DNA from: Bog-473 sp035947875
GTDB taxonomy: Bacteria; Actinomycetota; Acidimicrobiia; Acidimicrobiales; RAAP-2
Assembly (NCBI GenBank): GCA_035947875.1
Contig: DASZJQ010000173.1
Span: 1-21,106 of the forward strand
Reading direction: 5' to 3'
DNA length: 21,106 bases
Shown here in pieces: positions 1 to 7,164 of this stretch. A program made the position numbers and the translations under genes. Below the pieces are notes generated by a model that made no database searches, was not told the origin of the DNA, and was given only the letters and a program-made list of their open reading frames with translations. Positions within the stretch are counted from its first letter, which is position 1, and the number at the start of each line of letters is the position of its first letter.

Positions 1-158
1 CCTACCGCGACGTCCCCTGGAACGGGCCCTTCTACGCCTCGGAGGGGTTCGAGGAGGTCGGGCCGGTCGACGACTGGTACGCCGCCCGCTGCCTGCCCCC
101 CGAGGAGCCGGTGCTGGGCCGCTTCGGCGCCCGCATCATCATGCGCCGCCCCCTGTGA
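1..158 (+). CDS. GNAT-family N-acetyltransferase, C-terminal part (partial)
   Basis: The window opens inside a reading frame (first full codon at 3) that ends at TGA 156-158 and gives 51 residues. The stretch DVPWNGPFYASEGFEEVG is the typical last-strand signature of GNAT acetyltransferases (the FRDVPWN.PFY..LGF pattern), followed by the usual short helix and a basic end, MRRPL. GNAT enzymes move an acetyl group from acetyl-CoA to an amine; the acetyl-CoA-binding motif A lies upstream, outside the window, so the substrate cannot be judged. The last 20 bases overlap tail-to-tail with the glycosylase gene on the other strand. Confidence 0.8.
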   Translation, partial: YRDVPWNGPFYASEGFEEVGPVDDWYAARCLPPEEPVLGRFGARIIMRRPL

Positions 159-771
159 GCTCCGCGTAGCGGAAGCAGCTGACGACGTGGTCGTTCACCA
201 GACCCGCGGCCTGGAGGTGGGAGTAGCAGACCGTCGGCCCCACGAAGCCGAAGCCGCGCCGGCGCAGGTCCTTGCTCAACGCCTCGGACTCCGCGCTGGT
301 GGCCGGGAGCTGGCCCAGCCGGCGCCACTTGTTGACCACCGGCCGCCCGCCCACGAAGCCCCACACGTAGTCGTCGAAGGACCCGAACTCCTCCTGCACG
401 GCCAGGAAGGCGCGGGCGTTGCGCACGGTGGACTCCACCTTGGCCCGGTTGCGGATAATGCCGGGGTCGAGCAGGATCTTCTCGATGCGCTTCGGGGTGA
501 AGCGAGCCACCTTCTCGGGGTCGAAACCGGCGAAGACGCGCCGGTAGCCGTCGCGCTTCTTGAGGATGGTGAGCCAGCTCAGCCCGGCCTGGGCCCCCTC
601 GAGCACCAGGAACTCGAAGTGGGCGCGGTCGTCGTGCACCGGGACGCCCCATTCGGTGTCGTGATAGGGGATGTTCCACGGGCCGGTGGCCCACTCGCAG
701 CGGGTGCGGCCGTCGGGCTCGACGTCGTTCGGCACGACGCCGTCGGGCGTTCTAGCTGGCGGAGGGCTCAC
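139..771 (-). CDS. tag: DNA-3-methyladenine glycosylase I
   Basis: This is a base-excision repair enzyme that removes 3-methyladenine from alkylated DNA. The protein (210 aa from GTG 771) follows E. coli Tag closely: RCEW, then YHDTEWGVPVHD, LEGAQAGLSW, LKKR and LSKDLRRRGFGFVGPT. The zinc ligands expected in Tag are present (Cys25, His37, His195, Cys199, from NDHVVSC), as is the catalytic Glu58 in LEGAQ. I chose GTG 771 because it forms a GTGA overlap with the stop of the upstream GNAT gene. A GTG at 735 (198 aa) is an alternative that drops a poorly conserved Pro-rich N-terminus of about 12 residues. It is the last gene of a fadD-GNAT-tag operon. Confidence in the function is high; the start is less sure. 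Confidence 0.95.
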   Translation of the reverse strand: MSPPPARTPDGVVPNDVEPDGRTRCEWATGPWNIPYHDTEWGVPVHDDRAHFEFLVLEGAQAGLSWLTILKKRDGYRRVFAGFDPEKVARFTPKRIEKILLDPGIIRNRAKVESTVRNARAFLAVQEEFGSFDDYVWGFVGGRPVVNKWRRLGQLPATSAESEALSKDLRRRGFGFVGPTVCYSHLQAAGLVNDHVVSCFRYAELTGGGA

Positions 772-1331
772 CGGATCAGCGTACGGGGGAGGTGTGACCC
801 GGTGTGACCCGGCGTGGCCCGGTAGAGGACGTGGCGCTTGAGCGGGCTGCCCTCGGCCACCCCCGGGTGGTCGAAGTCGCCGTCGGGTTGGCGCACCATG
901 CCGATGCGCTCCATCACCGCCTGTGAGCGGAGGTTGACCGCGGCCGTGAAGGCCACGATGTCGTTGAGGCCGCCCGTCGTGAATCCGTAGTGCAGGGAGG
1001 CGGCCGCCGCTTCGGTGGCGTAGCCGTGGCCCCACCAGTCCGGGTGGAGGCGCCATCCGGCCTCGACGCCCGGAGCGCACGGGAGCGTCGGGTGCACCGC
1101 GTGCAGGCCCACCATGCCGATGAAGTGCGCTCCGCCGACCACCTCGACCGCCCAGAAGCCCCACCCTTCGCGTTCCAACTCGGCGCCGTAGCGTTCGACC
1201 AGGGCGTCGCTTTGGGCCCGGGTCGGCGCCGAGCCCAGGGTCTCGACCACCCGGGGATGGACATTGAGGGCAGCGAAGGGAGCGAGGTCCGACTCCTCGA
1301 AGGGTCGAAGGAGCAGGCGCCCGGTGCTCAC
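768..1331 (-). CDS. GNAT acetyltransferase, RimJ/RimL type
   Basis: The 187-aa protein opens with STGRLLLRPFEESDLAPF, the classic RimJ/RimL-type start, and carries acetyl-CoA motif A, WWGHGYATEA, at about residues 99-108, followed by the N-x-x-S-x-x-V-M-E-R-I-G-M motif near the end of the fold. Such enzymes acetylate N-terminal or side-chain amines of proteins or small molecules; the substrate is unknown. The start is GTG 1331, 12 nt after the acyl-CoA ligase stop, so the genes are probably co-transcribed. The C-terminal tail (about residues 170-187) is odd: it is encoded by a 10-bp tandem repeat and ends in a GTGA overlap with tag, so it looks like an added extension. Confidence 0.9.
   Translation of the reverse strand: MSTGRLLLRPFEESDLAPFAALNVHPRVVETLGSAPTRAQSDALVERYGAELEREGWGFWAVEVVGGAHFIGMVGLHAVHPTLPCAPGVEAGWRLHPDWWGHGYATEAAAASLHYGFTTGGLNDIVAFTAAVNLRSQAVMERIGMVRQPDGDFDHPGVAEGSPLKRHVLYRATPGHTGSHLPRTLIR
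791..820. repeat. 10-bp tandem array at GNAT 3' end
   Basis: Three consecutive 10-bp units, GGTGTGACCC, GGTGTGACCC and GGCGTGGCCC, lie inside the last codons of the GNAT gene, just before the GTGA junction with tag. They encode the GNAT tail on the minus strand. Confidence 0.8.
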
Positions 1332-1343
1332 CGTGCTCGTCGT

Positions 1344-3023
1344 TCAGCCCGCCGGGCTCTGCGCCTGCTCGGCGGCCCACCGGTAGTCGGCCTTGCCCGA
1401 CGGCGAGCGCTGGACGGCCGGCACGAAGATCACTTCCTTGGGCAGCTTGTAGCGGGCGATGTGCCCCGACGCGTGCTCGACGATGGAGTCCCCGGTCGTC
1501 TCGCTGCCATCGGCCAACTGCACCACGGCCACCACCTCCTGCCCCCACCGCTCGCTCGGGCGGCCGGTGACGACGACGTCGGCCACGGCGGGGTGCCCGG
1601 CGATCGCCCGCTCGACCTCTTCGACGAAGATCTTCTCGCCGCCCGAGTTGACGGTGACCGAGTCCCGGCCCAGCAGCATGATCTGGCCGTCGGCCAGGTG
1701 GCGGGCCCGGTCGCCGGGAATCGAGTAGCGCACCCCGTCGATCACCGGGAAGGTGCGCGCCGTCTTGTCGGCGTCGCCCAGATAGCCCAGGGGAATGTTG
1801 CCGGTCTGGGCCAGCCACCCGACGCCTTCGTGGCCGGCGGGGAGCACCGCGGTCAACCCCTCGTCCACCACGACCGTGCCGGGTCCGGGGAGGAAGTTCC
1901 CGACCGTGTCGTTCTTGCCCGCCACCACGTGCATCTGGGCGCCGGTCTCCGATGAGCCCCCCGAGTCCGAGATGACCAGCTTGGGCAGCCGGGCCAGGGC
2001 CAGCTCGCGCACGGCCGGGGTGAGGGGCGCGCCGCCGTTCCCCACCGCGAAGAAGGACGACAGGTCGTAGTCGGCCTTGTCGAGCTGCATGACCAGGGGG
2101 CGCAGCACGGCGTCGCCGACGATGGTCATGGTGTTGGCCTTCTCGCGCTCGACCGTGCGCCAGACGTCATCGGGGTTGATCCGGCGGGTGTCGTCGGGAA
2201 AGACCAGGGTGGCCCCCTGGGCCATCAGCATGAACGCGGACCACTGCGCCGCGCCGTGCATGAGCGGGGGCAGGAGCATCAACTTCAAGGGAAAGCTGTT
2301 GGCCAGACGCTCGGTGATGGCTTCGTAGCTGGTGACGATGTCCCAGGTGCCGACCTTCCGCCCGCCCATGGCGGCCATGAAGATGTCGTGCTGGCGCCAC
2401 AGCACACCCTTGGGCATGCCGGTCGTCCCCCCGGTGTAGAGGATGTAGAGATCGTCGGGCGAGACCTCGACCGGGACGTCCTCGGGGGACGAGCCGGCCA
2501 GGGCGTCCTCGTAGTCGACCGCACCCGCCAGGAGGTCGTGGCCCGAGTCGTCGGCCACCTGCAAGAGGACGTCGGGCGGGGACCCGAGGGTGGGCAGCAC
2601 CTCGGCCATGATCGGGGCCAGCGATGCGTGCAGGATGAGGGCGCGCGGCGCGGCGTCATTGAGCAGGTAGCGCAGTTCCTCGCCCACGTAGCGGTAATTG
2701 ACGTTGAAGGGGGCGACCCGGGCCCGGTAGGAGCCCAGCATGCCCTCGAGGTACTCGTTGCCGTTGTAGAGCGCCAGGGCCAGGTGGTCCTGCCCCGATT
2801 CGTGCCCGGCCAGGTGCTCGCGCTCGGTGCGCACCCCGAGGCCCCGGGCGTGGAGGTACGAGCCCAGTCGCCGGGAGCGATCGGCCACCTGCCCATAGGT
2901 GAGGCGACGGTCCTTCCAGACGATGCACTCGCGGTCGGCCAGCGTCTCGACCAGGGTGTCGAAGGCGCGGGCCAGGTTGAACTGCACCGTGGCCTCCGGG
3001 GCGGGGGTATCGGTTGACGGCAC
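1344..3023 (-). CDS. FadD-type acyl-CoA synthetase (AMP-forming)
   Basis: ANL-superfamily enzyme that activates a carboxylic acid with ATP and joins it to CoA. The 559-aa protein shows the P-loop-like motif YTGGTTGMPKG (about residues 196-206) followed by VLWRQHDIF, which is typical of mycobacterial FadD19/FadD3-like ligases. Further on are SDSGGSSETG, the A8 hinge region LLGRDSVTVNSGGEKIF, and the C-terminal catalytic lysine in RSPSGKADYRWA. Length fits the family (about 540-560). I place the start at GTG 3023 because TACTCT (3036 to 3031, minus strand) ends 7 nt upstream, the spacing of a leaderless transcript. GTG 2987 is a possible shorter start. It heads the fadD-GNAT-tag operon and is divergent from the aldehyde dehydrogenase. 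The acid substrate (fatty acid, steroid side chain or aromatic acid) is not determined. Confidence 0.93.
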   Translation of the reverse strand: MPSTDTPAPEATVQFNLARAFDTLVETLADRECIVWKDRRLTYGQVADRSRRLGSYLHARGLGVRTEREHLAGHESGQDHLALALYNGNEYLEGMLGSYRARVAPFNVNYRYVGEELRYLLNDAAPRALILHASLAPIMAEVLPTLGSPPDVLLQVADDSGHDLLAGAVDYEDALAGSSPEDVPVEVSPDDLYILYTGGTTGMPKGVLWRQHDIFMAAMGGRKVGTWDIVTSYEAITERLANSFPLKLMLLPPLMHGAAQWSAFMLMAQGATLVFPDDTRRINPDDVWRTVEREKANTMTIVGDAVLRPLVMQLDKADYDLSSFFAVGNGGAPLTPAVRELALARLPKLVISDSGGSSETGAQMHVVAGKNDTVGNFLPGPGTVVVDEGLTAVLPAGHEGVGWLAQTGNIPLGYLGDADKTARTFPVIDGVRYSIPGDRARHLADGQIMLLGRDSVTVNSGGEKIFVEEVERAIAGHPAVADVVVTGRPSERWGQEVVAVVQLADGSETTGDSIVEHASGHIARYKLPKEVIFVPAVQRSPSGKADYRWAAEQAQSPAG

Positions 3024-3030
3024 GGCGGGA

Positions 3031-3036
3031 AGAGTA
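3031..3036 (-). promoter_or_regulatory. -10 element of acyl-CoA synthetase, leaderless
   Basis: TACTCT read on the minus strand fits TANNNT. Seven bases separate it from GTG 3023, so transcription would begin at or next to the start codon. No convincing -35 box and no Shine-Dalgarno sequence is seen. Confidence 0.5.
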
Positions 3037-3097
3037 CCCGGCGACCGGGGAACCGGTGGGCCGAAGCCGGCGATCCGGTGCCGGTGGACGGGGCCGG

Positions 3098-3103
3098 TAG
3101 ATT
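3098..3103 (+). promoter_or_regulatory. -10 element upstream of aldehyde dehydrogenase
   Basis: TAGATT fits TANNNT and is the most A/T-rich hexamer in the 100-bp divergent region. The predicted transcript start is about 3110, which falls on a GTG that is out of frame with the dehydrogenase and opens a 12-codon mini-ORF. Confidence 0.45.
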
Positions 3104-3106
3104 CAG

Positions 3107-3134
3107 CCGGTGCGGATGAGCCGGTGCGGATCAG
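3107..3134. repeat. 14-bp direct repeat, two units
   Basis: CCGGTGCGGATGAG (3107-3120) is followed directly by CCGGTGCGGATCAG (3121-3134), with one difference. The array forms the mRNA leader of the aldehyde dehydrogenase and contains the alternative start GTG 3124. Confidence 0.85.
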
Positions 3135-3148
3135 TGAGGCAGCGGTGA
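3110..3148 (+). CDS. possible 12-codon leader peptide upstream of ALDH
   Basis: From GTG 3110, six bases after the -10 hexamer TAGATT, a frame of 12 codons (VRMSRCGSVRQR) runs to TGA 3146-3148. This stop overlaps GTG 3145, an in-frame start of the aldehyde dehydrogenase, as GTGA. A leaderless leader peptide coupled to the dehydrogenase is possible. The frame may also be chance, since it is made largely of the 14-bp repeat. Confidence 0.25.
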   Translation: MRMSRCGSVRQR

Positions 3149-4500
3149 CGGTCCTGCGCAATCCGGCGTCCGGTGACGTGATCGCCGAGATCGGCGCGCT
3201 GGGTGAGCCCGAGGTCGACGTGGCCATCGGCCGGGCGGCCGCGGCGTACGAGAGCTGGCGGCAGGTCGCCCCCGGCGATCGGGCCCGCCTGCTGCGCCGT
3301 TTCGCCGCCGAGGTCGACCGTTGCGGCGAGGAGCTGGCCGCGCTCGAAGTGGCCAACGCCGGTCACGTGATCGGCAACGCCCGCTGGGAGGCGGGCAACG
3401 TCCGCGACGTCCTCGAGTACTACGCCGCCGCGCCCGAGCGCCACAGCGGTCGCCAGATCCCCGTGCCCGGTGGGGTCAACCTCACCTTCCACGAACCCCT
3501 CGGGGTGGTGGGGATCATCGTCCCGTGGAACTTCCCCATGGCCATCGCCGGCTGGGGCCTGGCGCCGGCCCTGGCGGCCGGGAACACCGTGGTGCTCAAG
3601 CCGGCCGAGCTGACGCCGCTCAGCGCCCTGCGTATCGGTGAGCTGGCGCTCCAAGCCGGCCTGCCCGAGGGGGTGCTCCAGATCCTGCCCGGGAAGGGCA
3701 GCGTGGTGGGCCAGCGCTTCGTCACCCATCCCGCCGTGCGCAAGATCTGCTTCACCGGCTCGACCGAGGTGGGTCGGACCATCATGGCCGGGGCGGCCGA
3801 CCAGGTGAAACGGGTCACTCTCGAGTTGGGCGGCAAGAGCGCCAACATCGTCTTTGCCGACGCCGACGTGGACCTGGCGGCCGCCCGGGCCCCCTACGGC
3901 GTCTTCGACAACGCCGGTCAGGACTGCTGTGCCCGCTCCCGCATCCTGGTGCAGCGCACGGTCTACGAGGACTTCCTGTCCCGGTTGGAGCCGGCCGTGG
4001 CCGGGGTGGTGGTGGGCGACCCGACGCAGGACGCGACCGAGATGGGTCCGCTCATCTCCGCCGCCCACAAAGAGCAGGTGGCCTCCTTCGTGCCCGCCGG
4101 CGCGCCGGTGGCCTTCCGGGGGTCGTGCCCCGAGGGACCGGGCCACTGGTTTGCGCCGACGGTGCTGGCCCCGGTCGACCCGGGCGACCGGGCGGCCACC
4201 GAGGAGATCTTCGGTCCGGTCGTCGTCGTCATTCCCTTCGACGACGAGGCCGACGCGGTGCGGCTGGCCAACGACACGCCCTACGGGCTCTCCGGCTCAC
4301 TGTGGACCCGCGACGTGGGACGGGCCCTCCGGGTGGCCCGGGCCGTCGAGACGGGCACCCTGTCGGTCAACTCCCATTCGTCGGTGCGCTACTGGACCCC
4401 GTTCGGCGGCGCCAAGCAGTCCGGCATCGGTCGAGAGCTCGGCCCCGACGCACTCGATTCCTTCAGTGACGTGAAGAACGTCTTCATCAGTTCCGAATAA
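3124..4500 (+). CDS. NAD(P)-dependent aldehyde dehydrogenase
   Basis: ALDH-superfamily enzyme oxidising an aldehyde to a carboxylic acid. Visible signatures are VPWNFPMAIAGWGLAPALAAGN (cofactor/substrate region), KPAELTPLSAL, FTGSTEVG (Rossmann loop), catalytic base Glu234 in LELGGKSAN, and nucleophile Cys268 in GQDCCA. The 34-residue gap between Glu and Cys equals that of the family, and the end has PFGGAKQSGIGRELG. At 458 aa (GTG 3124) it is some 20-40 residues shorter than usual, the N-terminal strand being trimmed. The alternative GTG 3145 has GAGG five bases upstream and a GTGA overlap with a mini-ORF; it gives 451 aa and may be the true start. It precedes the SDR gene by 8 nt, so the pair probably oxidises an alcohol through the aldehyde to the acid. 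Substrate unknown. Confidence 0.93.
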   Translation: MRISEAAVTVLRNPASGDVIAEIGALGEPEVDVAIGRAAAAYESWRQVAPGDRARLLRRFAAEVDRCGEELAALEVANAGHVIGNARWEAGNVRDVLEYYAAAPERHSGRQIPVPGGVNLTFHEPLGVVGIIVPWNFPMAIAGWGLAPALAAGNTVVLKPAELTPLSALRIGELALQAGLPEGVLQILPGKGSVVGQRFVTHPAVRKICFTGSTEVGRTIMAGAADQVKRVTLELGGKSANIVFADADVDLAAARAPYGVFDNAGQDCCARSRILVQRTVYEDFLSRLEPAVAGVVVGDPTQDATEMGPLISAAHKEQVASFVPAGAPVAFRGSCPEGPGHWFAPTVLAPVDPGDRAATEEIFGPVVVVIPFDDEADAVRLANDTPYGLSGSLWTRDVGRALRVARAVETGTLSVNSHSSVRYWTPFGGAKQSGIGRELGPDALDSFSDVKNVFISSE

Positions 4501-4505
4501 GGAGG
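4499..4505 (+). promoter_or_regulatory. strong ribosome binding site of SDR gene
   Basis: AAGGAGG, a full anti-SD match, lies 3 nt before ATG 4509 and overlaps the aldehyde dehydrogenase stop TAA (4498-4500). It fixes the SDR start and indicates translation from the shared mRNA. Confidence 0.75.
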
Positions 4506-4508
4506 GTC

Positions 4509-5294
4509 ATGAGCCAGACCACGCCGTACGCGCACCGCCTGGTCGACAAGGTGGCCGTGATCACCGGTGGGGCCAGCGGCATCGGGCGGGCCATGTGCGA
4601 ACGCTTCGCCGCCGAGGGGGCCAAGGTGGCCGTGATCGATGTCGACGAGGCCAAGGGCAGCGAGCTGGCCGAGTCGATCGACGGCATGTTCGTGGGGGCC
4701 GACGTGACCTCCGCCACCGCGGTCGAGGCCCTGTACGAGGCGGTGTCCAGCCACTACGGCGGCATCGACATCTGCTGCAACAACGCCGGGATCAGCCCGC
4801 CGGACGACGACTCCATCCTCGACACCGGCCTCGAGGCCTGGCGGAGGGTGCAGGAGGTCAACCTCACCTCGGTCTTCTTGTGCTGCAAGTTCGGGATCCC
4901 CCACCTGCTGGCACGCGGGGGAGGATCGGTGGTCAACACGGCCTCCTTCGTGGCCGTCATGGGGGCGGCCACCAGCCAGATCAGCTACAGCGCCAGCAAG
5001 GGCGGCGTCCTGACCATGTCGCGCGAGCTCGGCGTGCAGTTCGCCCGCCAGGGCGTCCGGGTCAATGCGCTGTGTCCGGGCCCGGTCAACACGCCCTTGC
5101 TGCAGGAGCTCTTCGCCTCCGACCCCGAGCGGGCGGCCCGGCGCCTGGTGCACATCCCCATGGGGCGCTTCGGCGAGGCGTCCGAGATCGCCGCCGCCGC
5201 CGCCTTCTTGGCTTCGGACGACGCGTCCTTCATGACGGCGTCGACCTTCTTGGTCGACGGCGGGATCTCGGCGGCCTACGTCACGCCGCTGTAG
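4509..5294 (+). CDS. short-chain dehydrogenase/reductase (SDR)
   Basis: Classical SDR of 261 aa. It has the nucleotide-binding motif TGGASGIG (residues 19-26), then VIDVD, where the acidic residue after strand 2 points to NAD(H) rather than NADP(H). NNAGISPP, catalytic Ser146 and the Tyr160-x3-Lys164 pair in YSASK follow, then the RVNALCPGPVNTP loop and the end FLVDGG. Such enzymes interconvert alcohols and ketones or aldehydes. The start is fixed by AAGGAGG. It lies 8 nt behind the aldehyde dehydrogenase, so both are probably one operon. The 3' end overlaps tail-to-tail by 14 bp with the VOC gene. Substrate unknown; FabG-like activity cannot be excluded. Confidence 0.93.
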   Translation: MSQTTPYAHRLVDKVAVITGGASGIGRAMCERFAAEGAKVAVIDVDEAKGSELAESIDGMFVGADVTSATAVEALYEAVSSHYGGIDICCNNAGISPPDDDSILDTGLEAWRRVQEVNLTSVFLCCKFGIPHLLARGGGSVVNTASFVAVMGAATSQISYSASKGGVLTMSRELGVQFARQGVRVNALCPGPVNTPLLQELFASDPERAARRLVHIPMGRFGEASEIAAAAAFLASDDASFMTASTFLVDGGISAAYVTPL

Positions 5295-5679
5295 GCGTGG
5301 CGATCCACCAGCTGTGCCCCTCGGGGTCGCGCACGGCGTACTCGCGCTGGCCGTAGTCCTGGTCCCGGGGCTCCGAGGTGATGTCGGCGCCGGCGGCGCG
5401 AGCGCGCTCGCAGTGGGCGTCGACGTCGTCCACGTGCACCACGATGCCTCCGGCGGCGCGGCCGATCGACTGCGGCGTATCGAGCCCGTGCTCGTCTGAG
5501 ACGCGGTGGAGCCAGATGCGGCGCCCCCCGGCCCGCACCTCACCGTGGACCACCTGCCCCGGGGGTTCCTCGTGCAGTCCGGCGGAAGTGAAGCCCAGCG
5601 CGCCGACCAGGAAGTCGTGGGCGGCCCGTATGTCCTCGTACACGAGGACGGGGATGATGTCGGTGCATTGGCTGGTCAT
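5281..5679 (-). CDS. VOC-superfamily (glyoxalase/bleomycin-resistance-like) protein
   Basis: The 132-aa protein has the paired beta-alpha-beta-beta-beta layout of the vicinal oxygen chelate fold: IIPVLVYEDIRAAHDFLVGALGF at the start, the middle strand GGIVVHVDDVDAHCERARAAGADI, and the end YGQREYAVRDPEGHSWWI, where Arg-Glu and the RDPEGH turn are typical of the second module. Members are metal-dependent lyases, dioxygenases or antibiotic-binding proteins; the function here cannot be fixed. The start ATG 5679 has TACCCT (5691 to 5686) six bases upstream, which fits a leaderless transcript. The last 14 bp overlap the SDR gene. Confidence 0.85.
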   Translation of the reverse strand: MTSQCTDIIPVLVYEDIRAAHDFLVGALGFTSAGLHEEPPGQVVHGEVRAGGRRIWLHRVSDEHGLDTPQSIGRAAGGIVVHVDDVDAHCERARAAGADITSEPRDQDYGQREYAVRDPEGHSWWIATPTAA

Positions 5680-5685
5680 GGGGCC

Positions 5686-5691
5686 AGGGTA
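5686..5691 (-). promoter_or_regulatory. -10 element of VOC gene, leaderless
   Basis: TACCCT on the minus strand, six bases before ATG 5679. It lies in the 44-bp gap behind the AraC-type gene, so the VOC gene could have its own promoter. Confidence 0.4.
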
Positions 5692-5723
5692 CGACGGCCC
5701 GTTCGGCCCGTCTTGTACGAATT

Positions 5724-6500
5724 TCAGCCGAGGGAAGCCAGGAACTCGGTCGGGGTCATGGAGGAAAAAGCGCGGAAGTCACGGTTGAAATGCGCCTGAT
5801 CGGCGTACCCCGAGGCCGCCGCCAGGTCGGCCAGGGAACTCGACGGGCCTGACGGACCCGGCCGACCCGACGGACCCGACGTGAGGCGGCCGACGGCCCC
5901 GCGGTAGCGGAGCACGCGAGCCACGGTTTTGGGGGGCAGTCCCACTTCCCGCCGGAACCGGTCGACCAAGCGGCTGCGCCCCCACCCGATCTCCTCGGCC
6001 AGGTCGCCGATCCTTGCCGTCTCGGGATGGGCCCGCAGCTGGGCGTCGACCCACGCCACTTCCGGGGACAGGCGCGGCCCCGAGGCCATGGTACGGCTCA
6101 GCGTCTCATCGAGGATCGCCATCCTCTCCGGCGTGCCGGGGACGCCGAGGAGCCGGTCGACCAGGCTGTCGACGTTGAGACGGCACACGTCGGCCGCCGG
6201 CACGACGCGGTTGGCCAGCTCGTCCATGGTCACCCCGAGGAGGGCGAAGGCCCCGGCGGCGGTCAGGTCGACCTGCACCCCGAGGCCCACCCCGTCGTGC
6301 TCGGTGAGGGCCGGTTCGTCGTACATGCCCACGACGAACGACGTGACCGTCGTGGGCCCCGAGGCCGACGCACTGCTCACCCGCAAGGCCGGCCCGAAGC
6401 TGAGGATCACCGAGACACCGCCGGTCGGGGTCTCCCAGCGGCGCACGGGTTCGTCCACCACTTCGTGCCAGCTGGCGTAGCGACGGACGCCGGTCGTCAT
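5724..6500 (-). CDS. AraC-family transcriptional regulator
   Basis: Of 258 aa from ATG 6500, the first part (about 1-140) resembles the N-terminal sensor domain of stand-alone AraC regulators (YASWHEVVDEPVRRWETPTGGVSVILSFG-type start). The C-terminal part is a two-helix-turn-helix DNA-binding domain: ARIGDLAEEIGWGRSRLVDRF (first HTH), then SLADLAAASGYADQAHFNRDF and the FSSMTPTEFL signature (second HTH). Between the HTHs the linker is lengthened by a Gly/Pro/Ser run encoded by a 9-bp tandem repeat. An in-frame TTG/ATG near 6533-6536 would add an Arg-rich extension, which I consider less likely. It probably controls a neighbour such as the VOC gene 44 bp downstream, though the target and ligand are not visible. 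Confidence 0.88.
   Translation of the reverse strand: MTTGVRRYASWHEVVDEPVRRWETPTGGVSVILSFGPALRVSSASASGPTTVTSFVVGMYDEPALTEHDGVGLGVQVDLTAAGAFALLGVTMDELANRVVPAADVCRLNVDSLVDRLLGVPGTPERMAILDETLSRTMASGPRLSPEVAWVDAQLRAHPETARIGDLAEEIGWGRSRLVDRFRREVGLPPKTVARVLRYRGAVGRLTSGPSGRPGPSGPSSSLADLAAASGYADQAHFNRDFRAFSSMTPTEFLASLG
5842..5886. repeat. 9-bp tandem array inside AraC-type gene
   Basis: Five 9-bp units on the plus strand: GACGGGCCT, GACGGACCC, GGCCGACCC, GACGGACCC, GACGTGAGG. They keep the reading frame and encode a Gly-Pro-Ser-rich insert of about 12 residues between the two HTH motifs on the minus strand. Confidence 0.8.
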
Positions 6501-6654
6501 CGGGATCAGTCTTCTCGCCCGCCGGCGCGCCATCAAGCGCCGGTGGCGGTCCCGCCCTTCCGCGGGCCGGCCGGGGCGGGTCTGGCGCGCATGGGGAAGA
6601 GTTGGGGATAGACATCGGTCTGCTTGGGGACGACGCCCAGAAAGGTGGGGAGAA

Positions 6655-7103
6655 CGTAGGGATTTCCCGAAATCCCATTGACCTGGTCTGACGAGTGGCG
6701 CAAGGTGTCACCAGTTCGGAGACAGAAGCCCGCCGAACCCCAAACGACCGTCGAAAGGCGGGAGAGCGGGAAGCCGGAAGGAACGCCGCAAGGCAGCACC
6801 GAAGGTGGCCGAGAGAAGGTCGAAAGGCTGGATCAAGGGTCGGCTTTGAGTCCCGCAAGGGGCTCGCGGTCGGAGCGGGAAGAAGGAACCGGATACAGAC
6901 GGTCCGTGTAACGGAACGGTGACTTCCCTGGAGCCACCGGACCAGGCCCGGGTTTGGGATTGTCCGACACGATCCCGGCACGATGCCAGCGGGACGTCGC
7001 AGACGTAGCCCCGAGGAGCACGGGAGGCTTCGGCCGAACGGTTACTCGGGGTTGCGTCGCGCCCGGGGGCATGTCGAAGGGGACGGGCCCGATCAACGGC
7101 CCG
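6655..7103 (+). ncRNA. candidate structured non-coding RNA, family not recognised
   Basis: The 664-bp gap 6501-7164 holds no convincing gene but a chain of perfect stems. GGGATTT 6659-6665 pairs with 6670-6676, CCCGCC 6729-6734 with 6757-6762, and GCC-GCAA-GGC spans 6785-6794. GAGTCCC-GCAA-GGGGCTC (6848-6865) has seven pairs, one G-U. TCCGT 6903-6907 pairs with 6911-6915, GGGATTGT 6956-6963 with 6969-6976, GGCA 6977-6980 with 6984-6987, and ACGTC 6994-6998 with 7002-7006. CCCCGAG 7009-7015 closes with CTCGGGG 7045-7051 around GGC-TTCG-GCC (7026-7035), and CGGGCC 7084-7089 pairs with 7098-7103. GNRA and UUCG loops appear only when read on the plus strand, opposite to both flanking genes. I do not find RNase P, tmRNA, 6S or group II domain V signatures. 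Ends are approximate. Confidence 0.55.
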
Positions 7104-7155
7104 GTCTCACACGGTGCCGGTCTGACACGGCCGATCTCAACCGGGCGATCTCATC
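7102..7155. repeat. degenerate tandem array (16- and 14-bp units)
   Basis: Two 16-bp units starting CGGTCTCACA (7102) and CGGTCTGACA (7118) are followed by two 14-bp units around CGATCTCAAC and CGATCTCATC (7128-7155). It separates the end of the RNA-like region from the stop codon of the nucleotidyltransferase at 7165. Confidence 0.65.
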
Positions 7156-7164
7156 CGTTCAGCC

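Noticed and set aside
3024..3356. N-terminal extension of the acyl-CoA synthetase into the divergent region
   Set aside because: The extra residues have no ANL homology and would overlap the start of the aldehyde dehydrogenase; the leaderless -10 box supports GTG 3023.
4389..5543. Long minus-strand frame opposite the SDR gene
   Set aside because: Shadow of the SDR and VOC genes; both real genes have clear motifs and the frame has none.
6533..6981. Long minus-strand open frames over the structured region
   Set aside because: They have skewed composition, no recognisable domain and no ribosome site. They arise from stop-poor GC-rich DNA and cover the stems.
6501..7164. Group II intron, RNase P RNA, tmRNA or 6S RNA as the identity of the structured region
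   Set aside because: The GAGGAAAGTCC core of RNase P, the tRNA-like ends and tag frame of tmRNA, and a 34-nt domain V of group II introns are not visible. ACGGTTA at 7038-7044 recalls domain V, but its partner strand is missing.
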